Notes: a model not told the origin generated them from the sequence alone. 64,000 bases of DNA from Aromatoleum petrolei (GCF_017894385.1 NZ_CP059560.1:2480001-2544000), one strand, 5' to 3'; shown: positions 16,627-27,808, counted from the stretch's first letter. Translations and numbers: made by a program.

Positions 16627-17838
16627 ATGATCAAACTTATACGCATCGACCAGCTTGCGCGGGGCATGTTCATCCACGACCTGAACTGCGACTGGATCGA
16701 CCACGACTTCGTGCTCAGCCGCTTCCTCGTCAAGGACGCGGAGACGCTCGCGCGCGTGCGGGCGATCGGCGTGCGCGAGATCTACATCGACACGGCGCGC
16801 GGCGGTGACGTGCCGGATGCACCGAGCGCCGCCGAGGCGGCGCGCGAAGTCGACGCCACGCTCGACCGCATCGCGACGACGCGACCGAGCGAGGAGTTGG
16901 CGATCTCGCCCGAGGCCGAGCGCTACCGGGCACGACGGCTGCATGGCGAGGCACGCCGCATCGTGCGCAACATGATGGATGACATCCGCCTCGGCAAGCA
17001 CATCGAACTCGAACAGATCGAACCGCTGGTCGAGAACATCGTCGCGTCGATCTTCCGCAAGTCCGACGCGCTGCTACCGCTGCTGCACCTGAAGGACCAC
17101 GACGACTACACCTTCATGCATTCGGTGTCGGTGTGCGCACTGATGACGAGTTTCGCGCGCACGCTGGAACTGCCGCGCGAGGTGATCCGAGAGATCTCAA
17201 TCGGGGCTTTGCTACACGACGTCGGCAAGGCCAGGGTGCCCGAACAGCTCCTCAACAAGCCGGGCAAGCTCACCGACGCCGAATTCGACGCGATGAAGTC
17301 CCATGTCGTGCAAAGCAAGCTCATCCTGCAGAACACGCCGGGCATCAGCGAGGTCGCGCTCGACGTTGCGGCGCAGCATCACGAGCGCTTCGACGGCACG
17401 GGCTACCCGAACCGCCTTGCGGGCGACGGCATCAGCCTGTACGGGCAGATGGCGGCGATCGTCGACGTGTATGACGCGATCACCTCGAACCGCGTCTACC
17501 ATCAGGGCATGCCGCCGACGCTGGCGTTGAGGAAACTCCTCGAATGGAGCAAGTTCCACTTCGCGCCAAAACTGGTGCACGCCTTCATCCGCTCGATCGG
17601 CATCTATCCGACCGGCTCGCTCGTGAGCCTGGAGAGCAAGGCGCTCGCGGTGGTGCAGGAGCAGAACCCGAACAACCTGCTCAAGCCGCGGGTGCTGGTG
17701 ATCTTCGACGTGAAGCAGCGCTGCTACACGACGCCGCGCAAGCTGGACCTCGCCGACTCGTGGGACACGATCGTCGAACACGAGGACTTCGCGCAGTGGA
17801 ACATCGACCCGGCACGATGGCTGCCGGCGACGGCCTGA
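16627..17838 (+). CDS. HD-GYP domain phosphodiesterase with N-terminal DUF3391
   Basis: 403 aa from ATG at 16627. Residues 1-130 match the DUF3391 lead domain (MIKLIRIDQLARGMFIHDLN). The HD-GYP domain spans about 150-340 with HDVGK (HD at 197-198), HHERFDGTGYP (GYP at 259-261) and VDVYDAITSNR. Such enzymes hydrolyse cyclic di-GMP; the metal-binding and GYP residues look intact, so it is likely active. The N-terminal domain is a presumed sensor or partner-binding module. It is divergent from ilvA across 194 bases. Confidence 0.92.
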   Translation: MIKLIRIDQLARGMFIHDLNCDWIDHDFVLSRFLVKDAETLARVRAIGVREIYIDTARGGDVPDAPSAAEAAREVDATLDRIATTRPSEELAISPEAERYRARRLHGEARRIVRNMMDDIRLGKHIELEQIEPLVENIVASIFRKSDALLPLLHLKDHDDYTFMHSVSVCALMTSFARTLELPREVIREISIGALLHDVGKARVPEQLLNKPGKLTDAEFDAMKSHVVQSKLILQNTPGISEVALDVAAQHHERFDGTGYPNRLAGDGISLYGQMAAIVDVYDAITSNRVYHQGMPPTLALRKLLEWSKFHFAPKLVHAFIRSIGIYPTGSLVSLESKALAVVQEQNPNNLLKPRVLVIFDVKQRCYTTPRKLDLADSWDTIVEHEDFAQWNIDPARWLPATA

Positions 17839-17862
17839 GCGCACCGCATCCGGCCGCGGCCC

Positions 17863-19794
<1,932 letters not shown>

Positions 19795-19859
19795 GTCAGC
19801 GCATCTTCGAGCAAAGGCGTTATTCTACGCATCCCCGAACCCGACCGCCGCCGGACATC

Positions 19860-20525
19860 GTGCCTCCTCGCCTGACACCCCACCTGCCCCATCGCCTGAC
19901 TGCGCTCCTGCCCCTGCTGCTCGCCCTCGCCAGCGGCGGCGCCCTTGCCGCCGACGCCGCGCCGGAGCCCAATCCCGAGCTGGAACGCGCCGCAAAGCTG
20001 CGCGACGAGGCCAAGGCGTTGCGCCAGCAGGCCGACGACGCACTCGCCGCGGAACTGCCGAAGTGCTACGAGCGCTTCCTTGTGAATCGCTGCATCGCCA
20101 ACGCAAAGGACGCACATCTGGAGGCCGTCGGCAAGGCGCGCACGCTGGAAGCCGAGGCAAGCCGCACCGAGCTCGCGCAAAAGCGGCGCGCGGCCGCGGA
20201 AAGCGGGCGCACACGCACCGATGCGCCGACCGAGCCGGCGGAACCCGCGCCGGAGGGAGCCTTTGCAATCCAGCCGGACCCGATGGCGGAGAGCACGCGC
20301 CGCCAGCGCGAGGCCGATGCGGTGCGCGCGAAGGAAGCGCAGCAGGCCGAACGCAAGCAGAAGGACGCAGAGAAGGCCAAGGCGCGCACGCAGGCCGAGG
20401 CCGAAGCGGCTGGGCGCGCCGAAGCGGCGGCACGCGACCGCGCGCGCTACGAGGAGCGCATCCGACAGCGCGAAGCCGAAAAGGCGCAGGACGCCGCGAA
20501 AGATATGGTCAAGCCGGCGAACTAG
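19860..20525 (+). CDS. Exported coiled-coil protein of unknown function
   Basis: 221 aa. A signal peptide (hydrophobic LTALLPLLLALASGGALA, cleavage near ALAADA) is followed by alternating charged helices very rich in Ala, Glu, Arg and Lys, typical of coiled coil. Two cysteines (PKCYERFLVNRCI, about residues 63-73) could form a disulfide in the periplasm. A Pro-rich break near 130-145 separates two helical parts. I do not recognise a named family; similar small lysine/alanine-rich exported proteins occur in related betaproteobacteria. Confidence 0.75.
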   Translation: MPPRLTPHLPHRLTALLPLLLALASGGALAADAAPEPNPELERAAKLRDEAKALRQQADDALAAELPKCYERFLVNRCIANAKDAHLEAVGKARTLEAEASRTELAQKRRAAAESGRTRTDAPTEPAEPAPEGAFAIQPDPMAESTRRQREADAVRAKEAQQAERKQKDAEKAKARTQAEAEAAGRAEAAARDRARYEERIRQREAEKAQDAAKDMVKPAN

Positions 20526-20612
20526 GGCGCCAGCCGATACCGCTTCGCCCTGACCCGCCGAAGGGGGCAGCAGGGCAAAAAGGGGCGTAGCGACTTACGG
20601 CTCGCTTCCCGG

Positions 20613-21218
20613 TCAGGATGCTGCACGCCGCGCCCACGCGAGCGCGTCTTCCAGCCTGTCGTTGCCCCAAAAGAGTTCCTCGCCGACGCGGAAGCTCGGC
20701 GCACCGAACATTCCCAGCGCAGCCGCGCGCTCGGTCTGGCTTCGCAATGCGCGCTTGTTGTCCTCCGTGACCGCGGCGGCCAACAGCGCGTCGACCGGCA
20801 GGCCGAGCTCCGCCAGGATCGCCCCGACCACCTCGGGCTCGCCGATCTCGCGGTCTTCGGCGAAGTTGGCGAGCATCACCCTGCGCGAGAACTCCGCGAC
20901 CCAGCCCTGCTCCACGCCCAGCAGCGCGACCCGCGCCGCGAGCAGGCCGCTGCGCGGGAAGCGGCTGGGCATGCGGAACGGCAGCCCGTACTTGTCGGCA
21001 AGCCGCGCGAGGTCACGCCACATGTAGCGCCCCTTGGGCGGATAGATGTTGAACGGCGAATCGTTCCAGCCCATCGCGAGGAACACCGGGCCGAGCAGGA
21101 AGGGCTTCCACTCCACCGCCACACCGGCGTCGCGCGCCAGCGCCTCGATGCGCATCACCGACAGATAGGAGTACGAGCTCGCAAACTCGTACCAGAACTC
21201 GATCCTCGGCTCCGACAT
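20613..21218 (-). CDS. DsbA-fold 2-hydroxychromene-2-carboxylate isomerase family protein
   Basis: 201 aa, family size. The thioredoxin-fold start (IEFWYEFASSYSYLS) carries a serine where DsbA has CxxC, as in kappa-class GST/HCCA isomerases that use glutathione. The C-terminal part FGAPSFRVGEELFWGNDRL is the conserved family ending. HCCA isomerase works in naphthalene breakdown, but many members have other, unknown glutathione-dependent isomerisations. Nearby gshA-gshB supply glutathione, though no shared operon is evident. Confidence 0.85.
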   Translation of the reverse strand: MSEPRIEFWYEFASSYSYLSVMRIEALARDAGVAVEWKPFLLGPVFLAMGWNDSPFNIYPPKGRYMWRDLARLADKYGLPFRMPSRFPRSGLLAARVALLGVEQGWVAEFSRRVMLANFAEDREIGEPEVVGAILAELGLPVDALLAAAVTEDNKRALRSQTERAAALGMFGAPSFRVGEELFWGNDRLEDALAWARRAAS

Positions 21219-21306
21219 GGTGCTGCCCCCCCTGGCAAGGCGGATGAACGATCACTGTAGCCGATCCGGCGCTCCGATGCGCGCGCCCGTGTCAGCGGCG
21301 CCGGCG

Positions 21307-22206
21307 TCAGGCCGCCGGGGCGGGCCGGTTGGCGATCCAGATGCCGGCACCGACCAGCGCCAATGCCAGCCAGATCGCAGGCGTCATCGGCTCGCCGAGC
21401 ACGAACACGCCCGCCAGCACGCCCATCACCGGGGTAAGGAAGGAGAACGAGGACAGGCGCGTCGCCGGGTACTGCGAGATCAGCCAGAACCACGCGAGGT
21501 AACTCGCCGCGGCGACGATCACGGTCTGGAAGGCGAAGGCCGACCACACGCGCGCATCGGCGGCGAACACCCCGGGTTCGCCGAAGGAGAGCGAAAGCGG
21601 CGTCAGCGAGAGGGCCGACACCCCGAGCTGGTACAGCAGCGTCTTTTCTGCCGAGGCGCGCGCGAGCGGGCTCACCTTGATCGTGAGTGTCGTGGCCGCC
21701 CAGGCCACGGCCGCACCGATCATCATCAGGTCGCCGATCCACGCCTTCCCGGACGGCTCCAGCAGGCCCTCGCCGAAAAGCACCAGCACACCGGAAAAGG
21801 CCAGGCTCATGCCGCTCCATTGCGCGCGGCGCATGTGCTCGTGCGGCAGCAGCCACACCGCCCCGAGGGCGACCATGAAGGGCGCGGTGTAGAGGAAGAT
21901 CACGCCGCGCGAGGCGGTGGTGTACTGCAACGCAGCGAAGATCAGCGCGAACTCGGCGGCAAACAACAGGCCCGCGATCACGCCGGGTGCCAGCGTACCA
22001 TCCGCTTCGGCAAGTTTCACCCCGCGCAGGCGCGCCCACAACAGGATCAGCAGCGTCGCGCCAGCCGAGCGCCAGCCGGCCTGCCACAGCGGCGAGATAC
22101 CCACGTTGGTGATCTTGATCGCCGCCTGTTGCAGCCCCCAGATGGTGCACAACACCACCATCATCGAGATCGCCAGGCGATCGAGGTGCGCACGCAGCGG
22201 CGGCAT
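21307..22206 (-). CDS. EamA/DMT-superfamily transporter
   Basis: 299 aa from the ATG at 22206, which shares a base with the apbE stop (TGATG). Ten hydrophobic helices in two EamA repeats (about 10-145 and 155-290); the first starts MMVVLCTIWGLQQAAIK. Family members export metabolites or amino acids; substrate unknown. It is the last gene of the gshA-gshB-apbE operon, so an exporter for a thiol or flavin-linked product is conceivable but not shown. Confidence 0.88.
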   Translation of the reverse strand: MPPLRAHLDRLAISMMVVLCTIWGLQQAAIKITNVGISPLWQAGWRSAGATLLILLWARLRGVKLAEADGTLAPGVIAGLLFAAEFALIFAALQYTTASRGVIFLYTAPFMVALGAVWLLPHEHMRRAQWSGMSLAFSGVLVLFGEGLLEPSGKAWIGDLMMIGAAVAWAATTLTIKVSPLARASAEKTLLYQLGVSALSLTPLSLSFGEPGVFAADARVWSAFAFQTVIVAAASYLAWFWLISQYPATRLSSFSFLTPVMGVLAGVFVLGEPMTPAIWLALALVGAGIWIANRPAPAA

Positions 22207-23261
22207 CAGTCGACCACAGTGACGGGCGCCGTTCCGGACGGGAACTGCAGACGGGCGCGCAGTTCGCGCGTGACCTCGATGTGCCCGTCGGCGGCGACCC
22301 GCAGCGCATGGTCGATGCCATAGCGGCGCGTGTACGGGCGCCAGTTGTCGCCGGCGATGAAGGGCGGCTTGCTCGCGGCATCGGAGAGCGTGCCGGCGCC
22401 TTCGCGCGGAGTCACAAGCACGGTCATGGATTGCGTGGCGTCGGCAGGCCCGCCGCTGCGCGGGTCGAGCAGATGCGAGTAGCGCTTGCCGTCGAGCTCG
22501 AAGTAGCGCTGGTAGTCGCCCGAGGTACCGATCGCCTCGCCGTCGTAGAGCGGCAGCGTCGCCAGCGGCTGCGGTTCGCGCGGGTGCTGCAGGCCGATGC
22601 GCCACGGCTGGTCGCCCTTCTTGCCCAGCGCGAGGATGTTGCCGCCGATGTTGATGAGCGCGTTCTCGATACCCTTCGCGCGCAGGATCGCCGCCGCGCG
22701 GTCGAGTGCGTAGCCTTTGGCGTAGCCGCCGAGGTCGAGCTTCACGGCCGGATTGCGGCTTTCCACCTTGTTGCCGTCGATGACGAGGTCGGACATGCGC
22801 GGCGCGGCTTCCAGCACCGCCTGCAGCGCAGCGGGGTCAGGGCGGCGTGGCACGAACTCGTCGGCCTGAAAACCCCACATCTCGATCAGCGCACCCATCG
22901 CGGGATTGAAAAGGTTGTCGCCGAGATCCGCCAGCCGGGCCGCGTCCGTGAGCATGGTCGCGAGCTCGGTCGACACGGTCGCAACCTCGCCGCGCGCGAT
23001 CGCGTCATTCAGCGCGGTCAGCTCGGAGGGCTGCCACGCGTGGTAGGCACGGTGCAGGCGGTCGAACTCGCGCAGCACCTCGGCCATCGCCGCCTCGGCC
23101 GTCTCGCGCGTCTCGCCATATACGGTGACGTCGACGCGCGTGCCGAACACGTAGGCTTCCTGCTTGTGCAGCTCGGAGTTGGAGCACGCCGCCAGCAACG
23201 CCGCACACAGCAGGGGCAACAGGACTGCGGCAGCCCGCCGCAGCGCCTCGCGCAGATTCAT
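22206..23261 (-). CDS. apbE: FAD:protein FMN transferase ApbE (lipoprotein)
   Basis: 351 aa from the ATG at 23261, overlapping the gshB stop by four bases (ATGA). A lipoprotein signal peptide ends in LLAACS, so the protein is anchored in the periplasm. Conserved features: AYHAWQPSELTALN, the flavin-site segment KLDLGGYAKGYALD, GTSGDYQRYFE and SHLLDPRSG with the catalytic/metal-binding residues. ApbE attaches FMN covalently to threonines in proteins such as NqrB/NqrC and RnfG. Those targets are not encoded in this window. Confidence 0.93.
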   Translation of the reverse strand: MNLREALRRAAAVLLPLLCAALLAACSNSELHKQEAYVFGTRVDVTVYGETRETAEAAMAEVLREFDRLHRAYHAWQPSELTALNDAIARGEVATVSTELATMLTDAARLADLGDNLFNPAMGALIEMWGFQADEFVPRRPDPAALQAVLEAAPRMSDLVIDGNKVESRNPAVKLDLGGYAKGYALDRAAAILRAKGIENALINIGGNILALGKKGDQPWRIGLQHPREPQPLATLPLYDGEAIGTSGDYQRYFELDGKRYSHLLDPRSGGPADATQSMTVLVTPREGAGTLSDAASKPPFIAGDNWRPYTRRYGIDHALRVAADGHIEVTRELRARLQFPSGTAPVTVVD

Positions 23262-24214
23262 CGGGTGCAAGCCTTCTCGAGCTGGTCGACGAACAGCGCG
23301 GCCACGTCGTAGCCGGTCTGCTCCGCGATCTCGACAAAGCAGGTGGGGCTGGTGACGTTGATCTCGGTCAGCCGCCCGCCGATCACGTCCAGCCCCACGA
23401 TCAGCAGTCCGCGTGCATGGAGGATGGGCGCGAGGCAGGCGGCGACCTCGTGCTCGCGCTCGGTCAGCGGCATCGCGACGCCGCGCCCTCCGACCGCGAG
23501 GTTGCCGCGCGTCTCGCCGGCCTTGGGGATGCGCGCGAGCGAATACGGCACGACCTCGCCGCCGATGATCAGCACGCGCTTGTCGCCCTCGACGATCTCG
23601 GGCAGGAAGCGCTGCGCCATCATGGTGCGCTTGCCCTCGTGCGTGAGCGTCTCGATGATCACGTTGCGATTCGGATCGTCCGCGCGCACGCGGAAGATCT
23701 GCGTGCCGCCCATGCCGTCGAGCGGCTTGAGGATCACGTCGCCGAACTGGTCGATGAAGGCGTTCACATCGACCGCGTCGCGCGCGACCAGCGTCGTCGG
23801 GATCAGGTCGGGGAATTCGCAGATCGCGAGCTTCTCCGAATGATCGCGGATCGCGCGCGGGTCGTTGAAGATGCGCGCACCGGCGGCGACCGCGCGTTCG
23901 AGCATCCAGGTCGCGGTCACGTACTCGAAGTCGAAGGGCGGATCCTGACGCATCAGCACGGCGTCAAAGGCCGTCAGCGGCAGCAGGGACTCGACACCCG
24001 GCCGGTACCAGTCATGGTCGTCCGCGAGCGGCGTGAGCGCCAGCGCGCGCGCCGACACCGCGCCCTCGCACCAGCTCAGTGCCGGGCGCTGGATCGCGAA
24101 CACCTCGTGCCCGCGCGCACTTGCCGCGCGCATCATCGCGATGCTGGAATCCTTGTAGGCCTTCAGCTTGTCGAGGGGATCGACGATGAAGGCAATCTTG
24201 AGGCTCTTTCCCAT
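23258..24214 (-). CDS. gshB: Glutathione synthetase
   Basis: 318 aa, standard bacterial length. The N-terminal domain opens LKIAFIVDPLDKLKAYKDSS, then LMRQDPPFDFEYVTAT, and the ATP-grasp domain shows KPLDGMGG and the metal-binding EINVTSPTCF near the end. It joins gamma-glutamylcysteine and glycine. It begins nine bases after gshA and overlaps apbE by four bases, so the three are one operon. Confidence 0.96.
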   Translation of the reverse strand: MGKSLKIAFIVDPLDKLKAYKDSSIAMMRAASARGHEVFAIQRPALSWCEGAVSARALALTPLADDHDWYRPGVESLLPLTAFDAVLMRQDPPFDFEYVTATWMLERAVAAGARIFNDPRAIRDHSEKLAICEFPDLIPTTLVARDAVDVNAFIDQFGDVILKPLDGMGGTQIFRVRADDPNRNVIIETLTHEGKRTMMAQRFLPEIVEGDKRVLIIGGEVVPYSLARIPKAGETRGNLAVGGRGVAMPLTEREHEVAACLAPILHARGLLIVGLDVIGGRLTEINVTSPTCFVEIAEQTGYDVAALFVDQLEKACTR

Positions 24215-24223
24215 GACCGCCCT

Positions 24224-25516
24224 TTACGCCACGTCCGCTTCGGCCGGCTCGGTCTCCTCGATCTCGACCGACGCCGCGAGCAGCGCCAGCCGCGCGACCA
24301 CGCCGTAGGCATAGAAGCGGTTGGGCGCGGCATCCGGTGCCTGGCGGCAGTCGGGCAGCGAGCAGCAGGTCTGGAACGCCAGCGGCTTGAAGTGCATGCC
24401 CGGGGCGTTGAGGTTCTCGTCGCGGCCGCGCTCGGTGTGCACGCGGTAGAAGCCGCCGACGACGAAGCGGTCCATCATGTAGACGACCGGCTCGGCAACC
24501 GCGTCATCGACCGTCTCGAAGGTATGCACTCCTTCCTGGATGATGACCTCCTGCACTTGCAGGCCTTCCTTCACGACGCTCATCTTGTTGCGCTGGCGCC
24601 GGTTGAGGCCCACGACCTCGGAGGCGTCGCGCACCGTCATCACGCCCATGCCGTAGGTGCCGGCGTCGGCCTTGACGACGACGAAGGGCGTCTCGTCGAC
24701 GCCGTATTCCTTGTACTTGGCGCGAATGCGCGTGAGCAGGCTGTCGACCTCGGCGGCGAGGCATTCCTCGCCGGTGCGCTCCTGGAAGTTGATCTGGCCG
24801 CACACGCCGAACTCGGGGTTGATGCGCCACGGGTCGATGCCGATCACCCCGGCGAACTCGCGCGCGACGCGGTCGTACGCGGCGGCATGGATCGACTTGC
24901 GCCGTGTGTGCCAGCCCGCATGCAGCGGCGGGATCAGCCACTGCTCGTCGAGACCCTTGAGGATCGCCGGCACACCGCCCGACAGGTCATTGTTGAGCAG
25001 GATCGCGCAGGGATTGAAGCCGGGCAACCCGACGCGGTTGCCGGTGCGCACCAGCGGCTCGAGCGTCAGCGTGCCGCCGTTGGCGAGTTCCAGCGTCGTC
25101 GGTGCGGTGATCTCGGGCAGCAGCGAGCCGACACGCACCTCCAGGCCGGTGAGCTGCAGCACCGCCACGAGCTTGGCGACGTTCTGCAGGTAGAACTGGT
25201 TGCGCGTGTGGTTCTCGGGGATCAGCAGCAGCTGGCGCGCATCCGGGCAGATGCGTTCGATCGCGTCCTGCGCGGCCTGAACGCACAGCGGCATGAACAC
25301 GTCGTTGATGTTGTTCCAGCCGCCGGGGAAGAGGTTGAGATCGACCGGCGCGAGCTTGAAGCCCGAATTGCGCAGGTCGGTCGAGGCGTAGAAGGGCGGC
25401 ATGTGATCCTGCCACTGCACGCGCATCCAGCGCTCGATCTCCGTGGCATGGCCGAGGAAGTGCTTCTCCAGCTCCAGCAGCGGGCCGGTGAGGGCCGTCG
25501 TAAGGTGAGGAACCAT
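24224..25516 (-). CDS. gshA: Glutamate-cysteine ligase, proteobacterial type 3 (TIGR02049-like)
   Basis: 430 aa from ATG at 25516 (MVPHLTTALTGPLLELEKHF); the upstream in-frame extension to 25897 lies inside the neighbouring gene's antisense and has no family match. This is not the E. coli-type GshA: it belongs to the shorter class found in beta- and some gammaproteobacteria beside gshB, with FPGGWNNINDVF, LIPENHTRNQFY and VVKADAGTYGMGV. It makes gamma-glutamylcysteine, the first step of glutathione synthesis, and leads the gshA-gshB-apbE-EamA operon. Confidence 0.92.
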   Translation of the reverse strand: MVPHLTTALTGPLLELEKHFLGHATEIERWMRVQWQDHMPPFYASTDLRNSGFKLAPVDLNLFPGGWNNINDVFMPLCVQAAQDAIERICPDARQLLLIPENHTRNQFYLQNVAKLVAVLQLTGLEVRVGSLLPEITAPTTLELANGGTLTLEPLVRTGNRVGLPGFNPCAILLNNDLSGGVPAILKGLDEQWLIPPLHAGWHTRRKSIHAAAYDRVAREFAGVIGIDPWRINPEFGVCGQINFQERTGEECLAAEVDSLLTRIRAKYKEYGVDETPFVVVKADAGTYGMGVMTVRDASEVVGLNRRQRNKMSVVKEGLQVQEVIIQEGVHTFETVDDAVAEPVVYMMDRFVVGGFYRVHTERGRDENLNAPGMHFKPLAFQTCCSLPDCRQAPDAAPNRFYAYGVVARLALLAASVEIEETEPAEADVA

Positions 25517-25605
25517 GGAAATTTTCCCGTAATGGATGTCGCCGGCGAGGCCCGCCGGCGGCGATGGTTTTGCCCGAATACTACAACACCCGGCCCCGCA
25601 GCGAT

Positions 25606-26829
25606 TCAGACCGCGGCAAAGACGCGAAAGTGCTCGGGCAGCGGCGCGTTCTCGAGGCTGCGCTGGGTGAAGATGAAACGCCCGTCGCAGACGAAGCCGA
25701 GGTCGCCCCAATCGACGGCATTCAACGCGTCGCGCAAGGCCGCGAGGTCGACGTCCTCGCGCCGCGGAAACACCGCCAGCACCGCCCCGTCGTAGTGCGG
25801 GCAGTCGTGCAGGAAGAAGGGCTGCGGCCGGCGCGTGCGCCCATTCACATACACCCGCGGACGCCCGGACTGGTAATAGCTGCGCCCCCAGTGCCACCAG
25901 TTGCGCTCATCGAAGTTGTTCACGCGGCGCGCGATCAGGCGCGCCTTGTGCGGCAGCAGCGCCGCGGGCGGCGGATCTTCGGGATCCACCCACAGCATGC
26001 GCCGCGTGGCGCCGCTCTTCACCGTCGCCGAGCACACGAAGTCGCGGTTGCCGGCGGCCGCGTCGGCATAGATATCGTCGGCGCCGGACACCGCTCCGAC
26101 CTTGACGAAGGCGACGTCGAACAGCCGCAGCGGATAGTCGCCACGCGCGAACATCAGGTGGCCGGCGCACTCCACGAGGTGGCGCGTCTGCCACGCCGGG
26201 GCCGCAAGCGCATCCGCGAGGCGATCGGCGACGCCGATTTCCGCATGGCGCACGCTGCGCTCGAAGTTGCCCTTCTCGAAGCGCCAGATCAGGCAGTTGG
26301 GCACCGCGTCGTCAAATACGCGCGCGTCGCCGAGCTCGATCGCGTCGGTGATCGTGCCGCCCGCCATCATCAGGCGGTTGAGCTTCACCGCGGACGTCAC
26401 CTTGAGAAAGTCGCGCGGCGTGATGAAGATCAGCTCGCCGCCCGGCGCGAGGTGGCGCAGGCACTTCTCGATGAAAAAGAGATACAGGTTGGAACGTCCG
26501 TCGAAATGCTCGTCGTGCAGCAATTCCCGCGTCGCGGCCGGGATGTCCTGGAACCGCACGTAGGGCGGATTGCCGATGATGGTGTCGAAACGCTCGCTTT
26601 CCGGGTAGGCGAAGAAGTCCATCCGCGTGGCGCCGGGCGGGCAGTGCGCGGCGTCGTACTCGATACCGACCGCGCCCGGCAGATGACGCAGGAAGGCCCC
26701 GTCGCCGCAGGATGGCTCCAGCACACGGCCGCGGTTACGGCGCAGCGCGAGCATCGCCCGCACCACCGCCTCCGGCGTGAACACCTGGCCGAGCACGGCG
26801 ACATCGCGGGCGCGCAGCGGCGCATTCAT
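25606..26829 (-). CDS. Orphan N6-adenine (or N4-cytosine) DNA methyltransferase, Eco57I/TaqI-like
   Basis: 407 aa from ATG at 26829 (MNAPLRARDVAVLG). GQVFTP (14-19) starts the domain, SAM-binding motif I is VLEPSCGDGAFL (37-48), and the catalytic NPPY is at 87-90 (IIGNPPYVRF), marking a gamma-class amino-methyltransferase. The C-terminal half (about 220-400) is a target-recognition-like region rich in aromatic residues (NWWHWGRSYYQSG). No restriction endonuclease or specificity subunit is adjacent, so it is a solitary methylase or the modification half of a dispersed system. Target sequence unknown. Confidence 0.85.
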   Translation of the reverse strand: MNAPLRARDVAVLGQVFTPEAVVRAMLALRRNRGRVLEPSCGDGAFLRHLPGAVGIEYDAAHCPPGATRMDFFAYPESERFDTIIGNPPYVRFQDIPAATRELLHDEHFDGRSNLYLFFIEKCLRHLAPGGELIFITPRDFLKVTSAVKLNRLMMAGGTITDAIELGDARVFDDAVPNCLIWRFEKGNFERSVRHAEIGVADRLADALAAPAWQTRHLVECAGHLMFARGDYPLRLFDVAFVKVGAVSGADDIYADAAAGNRDFVCSATVKSGATRRMLWVDPEDPPPAALLPHKARLIARRVNNFDERNWWHWGRSYYQSGRPRVYVNGRTRRPQPFFLHDCPHYDGAVLAVFPRREDVDLAALRDALNAVDWGDLGFVCDGRFIFTQRSLENAPLPEHFRVFAAV

Positions 26830-27151
26830 ACCAGTCGCCACGCGAAACGGAGCGGACGGGCGGACATGGAGCCTGCGAGGTGAAAACGAGTCGTCATGGA
26901 GGCGCGGAAACGATTGAGGAGCGGCCTGCGGAAGATAAACCGGGGACGCCCGGCGCGCAAATCGGCAATCCCGGGGCAATCCCCTGCCCGCAACATGTCA
27001 AGCACTGTCGGCGCGCTTTACATTGCGGCGTCAATGCCAAAGCCATTGAATAAAATACATTATTTAATTCATCTACTTACGGAATTTGGCGCAATAATTG
27101 CACCAAAATGGGTGCAAACCCGTCGTCGACGCGGAAGGAGTTCATACTGCC
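26830..27151. other. AT-rich intergenic region before the PEP-CTERM gene
   Basis: 322 bases between divergent genes. The stretch 27040-27110 is strikingly AT-rich for this genome. It contains the sigma-54-type promoter at 27088-27101 and the ribosome site GGAAGGAG (27132-27139). Further upstream (about 26880-27040) I see no gene; the methyltransferase promoter must lie on the minus strand here. Confidence 0.6.
27088..27101 (+). promoter_or_regulatory. Sigma-54-type promoter of the PEP-CTERM gene
   Basis: TTGGCGCAATAATTGCA gives GG (27088-27089), ten bases, GC (27100-27101), with TTGCA matching the -12 consensus. Some PEP-CTERM genes are known to be driven by RpoN with the PrsK/PrsR two-component system, which agrees with the gene that follows about 50 bases downstream. 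Confidence 0.65.
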
Positions 27152-27808
27152 ATGCCGTTGCGCACCTTGATTACGCGCTGCGCACTTGCTGCCCTGCTCG
27201 GCACGACGCTGCCGTCCTCGGCGGGGGCCGCGCTCACGATCGACGCGCAGAGTCTCGCGGATTATGGTGGCATCGCAACGCTCACGATCACGCGCGCCGG
27301 GCCCACCGCATCCTCGAGCGAATCGGGAGCGGCCGCCGGCATCAGCGGCGCAACGAGCTTTTCGATTGCCTGGCTACCGGGCGGCGGAAACCTGGGCTAT
27401 CCGCTCGCCGATCCGGACGGCCTGCCGCTCTATGCCGTCGATTTGGGCGCGCTATTGCCCGGCAGCGCACCGACCAGCCTGGGCCGATATGTGTTCGATC
27501 TGTCGCAGCCCACCGCGGCGTTCGATCTGGACGACCTCGATCTCGACGGCCCCGCGGCCGGCGATTTCGACGAACTCCTCGCGCTGATCGATGCAGACAG
27601 CGATCGCTCCGCATGGACCGGCAGCGCAAACCGGGGGATCTTCACCGCCCATTACCGCCTGATGCTCTTCGATGTCCCGGAGGGTATCTTGGCCATGGAT
27701 CTCCCGGGTGGCGGGGACGCTGTCGCCACGGCCGTACCGGAGCCCGGCGTACTCGCCCTCGTCGGCATCGGCCTGCTCGGCATCGGGATCAGCCTGCGCC
27801 GCCGCTGA
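27152..27808 (+). CDS. PEP-CTERM sorting-domain exported protein
   Basis: 218 aa from ATG at 27152, with GGAAGGAG upstream. A signal peptide (MPLRTLITRCALAALLG, cleavage near GAA) leads into a low-complexity Ala/Gly/Asp-rich mature region. The C-terminus is a complete PEP-CTERM: VPEPGVLALVGIGLLGIG followed by SLRRR, that is, PEP motif, hydrophobic helix and basic tail. Such proteins are cut and anchored or released by exosortase (EpsH/XrtA), usually with exopolysaccharide. Exosortase is not in this window. The mature domain has no recognisable family. Confidence 0.9.
   Translation: MPLRTLITRCALAALLGTTLPSSAGAALTIDAQSLADYGGIATLTITRAGPTASSSESGAAAGISGATSFSIAWLPGGGNLGYPLADPDGLPLYAVDLGALLPGSAPTSLGRYVFDLSQPTAAFDLDDLDLDGPAAGDFDELLALIDADSDRSAWTGSANRGIFTAHYRLMLFDVPEGILAMDLPGGGDAVATAVPEPGVLALVGIGLLGIGISLRRR

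Noticed and set aside
23417..25795. 792-codon plus-strand open frame opposite gshB and gshA
   Set aside because: It lies wholly antisense to two recognised genes, is rich in Arg/His/Gln/Ala as expected from GC-rich antisense frames, and shows no domain.
25606..26829. Restriction-modification system
   Set aside because: Only the methyltransferase is present; neighbouring genes are glutathione synthesis and a PEP-CTERM protein.
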